Source: Opitutaceae bacterium (lineage in GTDB: Bacteria > Verrucomicrobiota > Verrucomicrobiia > Opitutales > Opitutaceae). From it: a stretch of DNA of 7,576 bases. Under the pieces are notes generated by a model that saw only the letters and a program-made list of their open reading frames with translations, had not been told where the DNA came from and ran no database searches. The DNA is taken from NCBI GenBank assembly GCA_020847775.1, contig JADLBI010000020.1, positions 1-7,576 of the forward strand, written 5' to 3'. This document shows positions 1-4,932 of the stretch, piece by piece (position 1 is the first letter of the stretch; the number at the start of each line of letters is the position of its first letter). Position numbers and translations under genes: made by a program.

Positions 1-82
1 AAACCTCGCACTCACGGATGCGGCGCGCGATGATCTGCGTATATTGGGAACCGAAATCGAGGACGGCTATCGTCTGTGGCAT
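1..82 (-). CDS. guaA: GMP synthase (glutamine-hydrolysing), N-terminal fragment cut by the window edge
   Basis: Only the first 27 codons are inside the window. They read MPQTIAVLDFGSQYTQ followed by IIARRIRECEV, which matches the start of the class I glutamine amidotransferase domain of GMP synthase (typical pattern ILDFGSQYTQLIARRVRE). The enzyme converts XMP to GMP with ATP and ammonia from glutamine, the last step of cytosolic guanine nucleotide synthesis. The catalytic Cys-His-Glu triad and the ATP-pyrophosphatase domain lie outside the window. The ATG at 82-80 is chosen because it gives the normal family N-terminus. The gene starts 60 bases after a small zinc-ribbon gene and has no Shine-Dalgarno sequence. 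Other GATase proteins were considered, but the LDFGSQYTQ-ARR pattern is characteristic of GuaA. Confidence 0.9.
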   Translation of the reverse strand, partial: MPQTIAVLDFGSQYTQIIARRIRECEV

Positions 83-107
83 GCGGAAAGTGGTGCGAAG
101 GGGGAAA

Positions 108-135
108 ATTACAGGGAATGGGAAACCGGCGGCAA
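108..135 (-). promoter_or_regulatory. Possible sigma-70-type promoter for guaA
   Basis: On the minus strand a TTGCCG box (135-130, four of six matches to TTGACA) is followed after 16 bases by TGTAAT (113-108, five of six matches to TATAAT). Transcription would begin near position 101, giving a leader of about 20 bases before the guaA ATG. The position fits a need for a fresh start downstream of the terminator at 387-414. This is only a motif match in a short gap; guaA could instead be read from further upstream. Confidence 0.35.
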
Positions 136-142
136 GGGCAGG

Positions 143-373
143 TTAAAATTTCAGGCGCGCATTTTCATGGCCGCACTTGGGACAGCGGCAAAGCTCGATG
201 TCTCCGGGGGCCTCGTAGATGCAATCGCAACGGATACAGTGAAATGTGGTGCGGCGGCGTTTATTCTCGAAGCGTTGGTGGTCGCGACGGTCATAGCAAA
301 GCCACAAGGCCAGAAATAGCAGGCCGGTGGCGGTGCAGAATATGACGACAGCGGCGGTCACGCGATGGGCCAA
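143..373 (-). CDS. Small membrane-anchored zinc-ribbon protein of unknown function
   Basis: The 76-residue product has one hydrophobic segment at about residues 7-27 (VIFCTATGLLFLALWLCY), then a basic stretch (DRRDHQRFENKRRR). A C-terminal zinc ribbon follows, with C46-x2-C49 and C64-x2-C67 (HCIRC, CPKCGHE) and extra cysteines at 51 and 62. This suggests a single-pass inner-membrane protein with a cytoplasmic metal-binding knuckle, because the positive residues follow the helix. The start is uncertain. The longest reading begins with TTG at 373, and a GTG at 361 would give 72 residues starting just before the helix. Neither has a Shine-Dalgarno sequence. The open frame ends in TAA at 145-143. 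I cannot name a function. The paired CxxC motifs and membrane segment argue that it is real despite its size. Confidence 0.65.
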   Translation of the reverse strand: MAHRVTAAVVIFCTATGLLFLALWLCYDRRDHQRFENKRRRTTFHCIRCDCIYEAPGDIELCRCPKCGHENARLKF

Positions 374-386
374 GGCTGAAAAGCAA

Positions 387-414
387 AACGCGCCGAAGCC
401 AGCTTCGACGCGTT
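387..414 (-). terminator. Rho-independent terminator after rplQ
   Basis: In the minus-strand transcript the arms AACGCGTCGAAGC and GCTTCGGCGCGTT pair over 13 positions around a TG centre, realistically a 12-bp stem with a CUGG loop. One pair is a G-U wobble, which would be a C-A mismatch on the plus strand and so supports minus-strand use. A T-rich tail (TTGCTTTTC) follows directly. It lies 22 bases after the rplQ stop and ends the ribosomal protein unit. It also sits only 13 bases before the TTG start of the next small gene, so it could act as an attenuator rather than a full stop. Confidence 0.85.
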
Positions 415-436
415 GTGGTTGGAATATACCTCAGGT

Positions 437-931
437 TTAGGCCTTGGCTTCGCTTTCGGCCGCAGGAGCGGCTTCGGCGGCCGGAGCCGTGTCCTTGGCC
501 GGCTTCGCCTTGGTGGACTTGCGGCCCTTGGATTTCTTGTAGCCCTGATCCTCAGCCTTCACCAGTTCGATGAGTGCCATCTCGGCGGAGTCGCCAAGGC
601 GGGCGCCGAGCTTATAGATGCGGGTGTAGCCGCCGGGACGCTTGGCGAATTGCGCGACCTTTTCGTTGAACAGGAGCGACAGAGCGTCCTCATCGCGCAG
701 GTCGGCATGGGCCAAACGGCGCAGATGCAGGGCATCCTTGGCATCGGTCTTCGCCGCGGCGCGTTTGGCCTTGGTGATGAGCTTTTCAACGAACGGACGC
801 AGGGCCTTGGCCTTGGTCTCGGTAGTCTTGATACGATCGTGGGTAATTAGCGAGGCCGCCAGATTGGACAGCATCGCCGCACGGTGTTCACGAGTGACGC
901 CTAGTGAGGCGCGGTGTTTTTTGTGACGCAT
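437..931 (-). CDS. rplQ: 50S ribosomal protein L17 (bL17) with a low-complexity C-terminal tail
   Basis: L17 is a bacterial large-subunit protein that binds 23S rRNA and sits near the polypeptide exit on the solvent side. The N-terminus MRHKKHRASLGVTREHR, the motif LITHDRIKTTETKAKALRP (residues 29-47) and the later RPGGYTRIYKLGARLGD are diagnostic. At 164 residues it is longer than the E. coli protein (about 127). The excess is a C-terminal tail from about residue 131, rich in Lys, Ala, Pro and Glu. The ATG at 931 gives the canonical start. It follows rpoA by 82 bases, through a GC-rich structured gap, and is the last gene before the terminator at 387-414. The rpoA-rplQ order is the standard end of the alpha operon. 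No Shine-Dalgarno sequence precedes it; the leader reads CCAACCCATCCAACA. Confidence 0.98.
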   Translation of the reverse strand: MRHKKHRASLGVTREHRAAMLSNLAASLITHDRIKTTETKAKALRPFVEKLITKAKRAAAKTDAKDALHLRRLAHADLRDEDALSLLFNEKVAQFAKRPGGYTRIYKLGARLGDSAEMALIELVKAEDQGYKKSKGRKSTKAKPAKDTAPAAEAAPAAESEAKA

Positions 932-949
932 TGTTGGATGGGTTGGAGT

Positions 950-1005
950 GGCTCCCGATCGGCAATCCGGTCGCAGCGCGGGGCGGCGCGGACGGCGCGA
1001 GAGCC
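950..1005 (-). other. GC-rich inverted repeat in the rpoA-rplQ gap
   Basis: In the minus-strand transcript GGCTCTCG (1005-998) can pair with CGGGAGCC (957-950) over eight positions, one of them a G-U wobble, enclosing 40 bases that are extremely GC-rich. No T-run follows, so it is not a normal terminator. It could stabilise the message or modulate rplQ expression relative to rpoA. The pairing is read by eye; its folding energy was not calculated. Confidence 0.4.
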
Positions 1006-1013
1006 GGAGGTGG

Positions 1014-2015
1014 TTAGATGTCCTTCTTCGAGTCGAGCAGGCGCTCGTCGAACTTCATGCCAAGCGAAAGGCCGAGGGCCTCGAGCTTGTCCTTGATTTC
1101 GTTGAGCGACTTCTTGCCGAAGTTGCGGTATTTGAGCATCTCCTGCTCCGATTTCATGGACAGTTCGCCGACAGTGGTGATGTTGGCGTTGTTCAGGCAG
1201 TTGGCGGCGCGGACGGAGAGCTCGATCTCGTTGACCGACATGTTGAGGAGTTTGCGGAGCTTGTTCTGCTCTTCGCTGACCTCGGACTGCTGGTTTTCGA
1301 ATTCGTAGGACTCCTCGGACACGCGGTCGAAGACATCGAGATGATGCTTGAGGATGGAGGCGGATTGCTTGAGGGCGTCGTCGGGCGTGATGCGGCCGTC
1401 GGTCCAGACCTCGAGGATGAGCTTGTCGTAGTCGGTGATCTGGCCGACGCGGGTGTGCTCCACCGAGTATTTGACGAGCTTGACGGGGGAGAAGAGCGAG
1501 TCGATCGGAATGACGCCGATGGCCTGTTCTTCCTTCTTGTTTTGCTCGCCGGGATAGTAGCCGCGGCCAGTCTTGATCTCGATCTCGGCTTCGAAGGAAC
1601 GCTTGGAGTCGAGGGTGCAGATGACCTGCTCGGGATTGATAACGGTGATGTTGGCGTCGGCCTGGATATCGGCGGCGGTGACGGCACCGCTCTTGTTGAC
1701 GCTGATGCGCAGGCTGAGGGACTCGCGCTTGTGCGAGACGATGAGCACCTTCTTGAGGTTGAGCACGATGTCGGTGACGTCTTCCACGACGCCGTCAATG
1801 CTTTGGAACTCGTGGCTGACGCCCTCGATTTTGATCGAGGAAATGGCGGCGCCTTCAATGGAGCTGAGGAGCACGCGGCGCAGCGAGTTGCCGATGGTGT
1901 GGCCGTAACCGGCCTCAAAAGGTTCGGCGATGAACTTGGCGTAGGTCTCCGTGGAGCCTTCTTCGACCTTGGTGAGCTTGTTCGGCAGTTCGAACTTTCC
2001 GAGACGTTTGGGCAT
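1014..2015 (-). CDS. rpoA: DNA-directed RNA polymerase subunit alpha
   Basis: The alpha subunit dimerises to seed RNA polymerase assembly, and its C-terminal domain contacts UP elements and activators. The 333-residue length is normal. The N-terminal domain shows the classic GYGHTIGNSLRRVLLSS stretch (residues 37-52; the arginines at 46-47 match the assembly region) and GRITPDDALKQSA (208-220). An acidic linker (about 232-250) leads to the C-terminal domain with ELSVRAANCL (265-274) and RNFGKKSLNEIK (297-308). The DNA-contacting residues corresponding to E. coli R265, N268, C269 and K298 are retained at R269, N272, C273 and K302. The ATG at 2015 gives MPKRLGKFELP. It lies 47 bases after rpsD and before rplQ, as in the usual alpha operon. 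The leader has only a weak purine stretch (AAGAG). Confidence 0.99.
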   Translation of the reverse strand: MPKRLGKFELPNKLTKVEEGSTETYAKFIAEPFEAGYGHTIGNSLRRVLLSSIEGAAISSIKIEGVSHEFQSIDGVVEDVTDIVLNLKKVLIVSHKRESLSLRISVNKSGAVTAADIQADANITVINPEQVICTLDSKRSFEAEIEIKTGRGYYPGEQNKKEEQAIGVIPIDSLFSPVKLVKYSVEHTRVGQITDYDKLILEVWTDGRITPDDALKQSASILKHHLDVFDRVSEESYEFENQQSEVSEEQNKLRKLLNMSVNEIELSVRAANCLNNANITTVGELSMKSEQEMLKYRNFGKKSLNEIKDKLEALGLSLGMKFDERLLDSKKDI

Positions 2016-2062
2016 GGCGATGAACTCTTGGTTGAGCTTGAGGGTTGAGAGATACAGGCGAA

Positions 2063-2674
2063 TCAGAAGCGCGAGTAGAACTCGACGATGATCTGTTCGT
2101 TGATGCCCTGTTCCATTTCGTCACGGACGGGCAGGCGGTTGACCTTGGCCTTGAGGGCCTCGGAGTCCATGCTCAGCCAGCCGGGCACGGTGCGGATACG
2201 GTTTTCCTCGAGGTTGCGGGTGGCCATCTGCCGGGACGCGGGCGCGCTGCGGACTTCGATTTCGTCCCCGGCGAGCACGCTGTAGCTGGCGATGTCAACC
2301 TTGCGGCCGTTCACGCGGATATGGCCATGGTTGACAAACTGGCGGGCGGCGGCGCGGGACTTGGCAAGGCCGAGGAGATAGACGACGCTGTCGAGTCGGG
2401 TTTCGAGCAGCTGGAGGAAGCGTTCGCCGGTGACGCCGCGCTCGCGCTTGGCCTTTTCGAAAAGGCGGCGGAATTGGCGCTCAAGCAGGCCGTAGATGTA
2501 TCGGAGCTTCTGCTTTTCATTGAGGCCGACGGCGTATTCAGACAGCTTGCGGCGCAGGCGCGGGCCGTGCTGGCCGGGCGGGTAAGCGCGGCGCTCAAGG
2601 GCCTTGCCGGAACCAAGGATGTGTTGGTTGAAGCGGCGGCTGAGGCGGGTGGTTGGTCCTGTGTAACGAGCCAT
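2063..2674 (-). CDS. rpsD: 30S ribosomal protein S4 (uS4), cysteine-free type
   Basis: S4 is a primary 16S rRNA binder that nucleates assembly of the 30S body, and with S3 and S5 it lines the mRNA entry channel. The 203-residue product starts MARYTGPTTRLSRRF, has the RRAYPPGQHGPRLRRKLSEY segment near residues 28-47, and carries the S4 RNA-binding domain at about 91-150 (LETRLDSVVYLLGLAKSRAAAR, then HIRVNGRKVDI). It ends in the usual FYSRF. It contains no cysteine, so it is the zinc-independent (C-minus) form. The gap to rpsK is 32 bases and the leader ends in CTCCTTCC before the ATG, with no Shine-Dalgarno sequence. In E. coli S4 represses its own operon through a structured leader ahead of rpsM; the 42-base gap there in this window is too short for that pseudoknot. 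Confidence 0.99.
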   Translation of the reverse strand: MARYTGPTTRLSRRFNQHILGSGKALERRAYPPGQHGPRLRRKLSEYAVGLNEKQKLRYIYGLLERQFRRLFEKAKRERGVTGERFLQLLETRLDSVVYLLGLAKSRAAARQFVNHGHIRVNGRKVDIASYSVLAGDEIEVRSAPASRQMATRNLEENRIRTVPGWLSMDSEALKAKVNRLPVRDEMEQGINEQIIVEFYSRF

Positions 2675-2706
2675 GGAAGGAGATTATTTAGAGGTTGAGG
2701 GCGTGA

Positions 2707-3303
2707 TTAGACGCGGCGGCGTTTGCGCGGGCGGCAGCCGTTGTGCGGCACCGGGGTGACGTCAACGATCGAGGTGATTTCCAAACCGATAGCCTGGAGA
2801 CCACGGATGGCGCTGTCGCGGCCCATGCCGGGGCCAGAAATGCGGATGACGATGTCTTTTAGACCGTGCGCCATGGCGTTGCGGGCGGCGTCCTGGGCAA
2901 CGACCTGCGCGGCGTAGGCCGTAGATTTGCGGGAGCCGCGGAAATTGCACTTACCCGCGCTGGACCACGAGATGACGGCGCCCTTCTGATCGGTGATGGC
3001 AACGATGGTATTATTGAAGGAGGCCAGCACGTTGGCGATGCCTGAGGTGATGTTTTTCGAGCCTTTGGCGCGACGAATCTTGGTCGTGCCCAGCTCTTCC
3101 TTGAGGAGATCCTCGGCGGTAGGCTGCTTGGCCACGCCACCGATGGTTTCAACCGGCTTGGTATCAGCCGCAGGGGCGGCGGTTTCAACCGCAGGATTGG
3201 CGGCCTTGCTGGATTCAGCGGAGGGTTTGGCGCCTTTGGCAGGCTTTTTGGCCGGGGCGGCGGCAGCCTTCTCGGTCTTGGGTTCGGACTTTTCTTCAGC
3301 CAT
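2707..3303 (-). CDS. rpsK: 30S ribosomal protein S11 (uS11) with a long N-terminal extension
   Basis: S11 is part of the 30S platform beside the mRNA exit and the 3' end of 16S rRNA. The core (about residues 76-198) shows ASFNNTIVAITD, FRGSRKSTAYAAQVVA, ISGPGMGRDSAIRGLQ and the C-terminal VTPVPHNGCRPRKRRRV. The asparagine of PHNG, the site of isoaspartate formation in E. coli, is present. Total length is 198 residues against about 129 in E. coli. The extra ~70 residues form an N-terminal tail rich in Lys, Ala, Pro and Glu, ending in a possible helix (TAEDLLKEELG). The ATG at 3303 lies 13 bases after the rpsM stop, and the next in-frame ATG is deep inside the core (M144), so the extension is probably translated. 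The leader (ACCAATTCCCACC) has no Shine-Dalgarno sequence. Confidence 0.98.
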   Translation of the reverse strand: MAEEKSEPKTEKAAAAPAKKPAKGAKPSAESSKAANPAVETAAPAADTKPVETIGGVAKQPTAEDLLKEELGTTKIRRAKGSKNITSGIANVLASFNNTIVAITDQKGAVISWSSAGKCNFRGSRKSTAYAAQVVAQDAARNAMAHGLKDIVIRISGPGMGRDSAIRGLQAIGLEITSIVDVTPVPHNGCRPRKRRRV

Positions 3304-3316
3304 GGTGGGAATTGGT

Positions 3317-3694
3317 TTACTTTTCGGTCTTCGTCACACCGATGGTCTTGCGCGCGCCCTTGCGGGTGCGGGCGTTGGTGCTCGTGCGCTGGCCGCGCAC
3401 GGGCAGGCCGCGGCGGTGACGGATGCCGCGGTAGCAATTGATGGCCTGAAGGCGCTTCAGGTTGGACGCGATGTCGCGGCGGAGGTCGCCTTCCACGAGC
3501 CATTTGTGCTCGGTGATGACATTCAGGATTTTGCTGAGTTGCTCCTCGTTGAGGTCGTTGGCGCGCATGTCGGCATTGAGGCTGGCCTCTTTGACGATGA
3601 TGTCGGCGCGCGCGGGCCCGATCCCGTTGATGTAACGGAGGGAGTATGCGACTTTCTTGTTCGCAGGGATTTCTACACCGAGTAGACGTGGCAT
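3317..3694 (-). CDS. rpsM: 30S ribosomal protein S13 (uS13)
   Basis: S13 sits in the 30S head, contacts the P-site tRNA through its basic C-terminal tail, and forms bridges with the large subunit. The 125-residue product has the typical opening (MPRLLGVEIPANKKVAYSLRY in part), the GIGPARA helix-hairpin-helix signature at 24-30, and the C-terminal signature CYRGIRHRRGLPVRGQRT at 87-104 followed by NARTRKGARK. Length is normal. It begins 42 bases after map. infA and rpmJ, which often stand between map and rpsM, are absent. No Shine-Dalgarno sequence is seen; the leader carries CCCAACCTAA nine bases or fewer from the ATG. Confidence 0.99.
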   Translation of the reverse strand: MPRLLGVEIPANKKVAYSLRYINGIGPARADIIVKEASLNADMRANDLNEEQLSKILNVITEHKWLVEGDLRRDIASNLKRLQAINCYRGIRHRRGLPVRGQRTSTNARTRKGARKTIGVTKTEK

Positions 3695-3736
3695 GATGAT
3701 TTAGGTTGGGAGTTGAATTGTGAAAATGCTGAGGAA

Positions 3737-4504
3737 TTAGGTTGGTGGCAGAGTGAGAATTTCGGGGCCCTGGTCGGTCGTGAGCACCGTGTGCTCGAAA
3801 TGGGCGGATGGCGACCGGTCGGCGGTAACCACGGTCCAGCCATCAGAGAGCGTCTTGGTGCGACTACCGCCGAGGTTGACCATGGGCTCAATCGCGAGGG
3901 TCATGCCGGCTTTGATAAGAGGGCCGGAGCCGCGGCGACCGAAGTTTGGCACTTCGGGCGGTTCGTGCATTTGCTCCCCTACCCCGTGGCCAATCAGATC
4001 GCGCACGACACTGTAGCCGTGGGATTCGACGTGCGATTGGATCGCGTGGGAAATGTCGCCGATGCGGTTACCGACCCGGGCTTGTTTGATGCCTAGGTCT
4101 AAGGCTGCAGCGGTGACGCTCACCAGTTTTTCCAAACGTGGGCTGATGGACCCAACCGGCATGGTCAGGGCGTTGTCGCCGATGAAGCCGTTATAGGTCA
4201 CGGTAACATCAAGTGACACGATGTCGCCATCACGCAGGATGCGCCGGAAGGAAGGCACGCCGTGCACCACCTCCTCGTTCACCGAAATGCAGGTGTGCGC
4301 CGGATAGCGGCGCGAACCGATTTGATAACCGTAATCCGCACTCCGCGCACCGAGTGCGGCCATGAAATCGCGGCCGGCTTCATCCAAGTCTTGGGTCGTA
4401 ACGCCGGGCCGGACGAGCTCCTTCACTTGTTGAAGAACCCGGGCGGCCACGGCACACGCTTCTCGCATCCGCACAATCTGGCTTGGTGTCTTAACCATGC
4501 TCAT
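3737..4504 (-). CDS. map: Methionine aminopeptidase, type I
   Basis: This enzyme removes the initiator methionine from nascent proteins at the ribosome. The 255-residue length fits type Ia without a zinc-finger extension. All five metal ligands of the pita-bread fold can be placed: D99 (VSLDVTV), D110 (FIGDNA), H173 (GHGVGEQMHEPPEVPNF), E206 (AIEPMVN) and E237 (AHFEHTV). The substrate-side H81 is in VVHGVPS. The N-terminus IVRMREACAVAARVL is typical. The ATG at 4504 overlaps the TGA of the preceding adenylate-kinase-like gene as ATGA, indicating translational coupling. An alternative ATG two codons further in (4498) is possible. Its place after secY and the adk remnant is the normal secY-adk-map arrangement. 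Confidence 0.98.
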   Translation of the reverse strand: MSMVKTPSQIVRMREACAVAARVLQQVKELVRPGVTTQDLDEAGRDFMAALGARSADYGYQIGSRRYPAHTCISVNEEVVHGVPSFRRILRDGDIVSLDVTVTYNGFIGDNALTMPVGSISPRLEKLVSVTAAALDLGIKQARVGNRIGDISHAIQSHVESHGYSVVRDLIGHGVGEQMHEPPEVPNFGRRGSGPLIKAGMTLAIEPMVNLGGSRTKTLSDGWTVVTADRSPSAHFEHTVLTTDQGPEILTLPPT

Positions 4505-4914
4505 GCGACGGAGCGTTCAGGCACTTCGTGCAGAAGGCCGAGCGTGCGATAGTGATTGAGAAGGGCGGGTTCGGCGTAATCGCCGACCAAGACGGCATCG
4601 AGCGTTTCCGCTCGAGCGTCGAGCCATTCATCAAGCACCAATGCTTGGAGCAGCGTAGCCGGGAAGCCCGTGAGGACAAAACCCGCATCAGGTTTGCGCG
4701 CGAAGAACCAGCGGCGAAGCAGGGTCAGCGTTTGGTCAGCCCGTTTGACGGGGCCGCGCGAAATCTCCGGCCGGATCAGTCCGGCGAGAGAGACGTGCTC
4801 AAGATTCAAAGAACAGACCCAAGACGGCAGGTTTGAGTCTACCGATCCCAGGCATACCAACTTGGTTTGGGCGGTGAGGCCGCAACCCGAGGGAGGGCCG
4901 AAGCTGGGCATCAT
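4501..4914 (-). CDS. Short, degenerate adenylate-kinase-like protein, probably catalytically inactive
   Basis: The 137-residue product occupies the usual adk position between secY and map. Its beginning MMPSFGPPSGCGLTAQ lines up with the adenylate kinase start and P-loop (G-x-P-G-x-G-K-G-T-Q-A), but the lysine position is G12 and other glycines are changed. VSLAGLIR (41-48) matches ISTGDMLR, keeping only the AMP-contacting arginine. GFVLTGFPATLLQA (78-91) matches GFLLDGFPRTxxQA, with Asp and Arg replaced by T82 and A86. After LDAVL (105-109) the LID domain and its arginines are missing, and the chain resumes with EPALLNHYRTLGLLHEV, like the TAPLIDYYRKKGLL segment. Normal adk is about 190-215 residues, and the secY-map space is too small for one. 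ATG is at 4914 or 4911. TGA overlaps map. Homology is inferred from motifs and position; nucleotide kinase activity is not expected. Confidence 0.7.
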   Translation of the reverse strand: MMPSFGPPSGCGLTAQTKLVCLGSVDSNLPSWVCSLNLEHVSLAGLIRPEISRGPVKRADQTLTLLRRWFFARKPDAGFVLTGFPATLLQALVLDEWLDARAETLDAVLVGDYAEPALLNHYRTLGLLHEVPERSVA

Positions 4915-4932
4915 CGCGACCGGAGTAAAGAA

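Noticed and set aside
44..345. Overlapping plus-strand frames opposite guaA and the zinc-ribbon gene
   Set aside because: The minus strand holds a clear GuaA N-terminus and paired CxxC motifs; the plus-strand frames show neither motifs nor start signals.
948..2048. A 366-codon open frame on the plus strand covering all of rpoA
   Set aside because: It is antisense to a certain gene, has no known domain pattern, and its Leu/Val/Asp/Gly-rich composition is what strong third-position G/C bias creates on the opposite strand.
2045..2698. A 217-codon plus-strand open frame over rpsD
   Set aside because: It mirrors rpsD almost exactly and looks like a codon-bias shadow, with no recognisable motif.
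2993..3685. A 230-codon plus-strand open frame over rpsK and rpsM
   Set aside because: Antisense shadow of two certain ribosomal protein genes, with low-complexity Ala/Leu/Val content.
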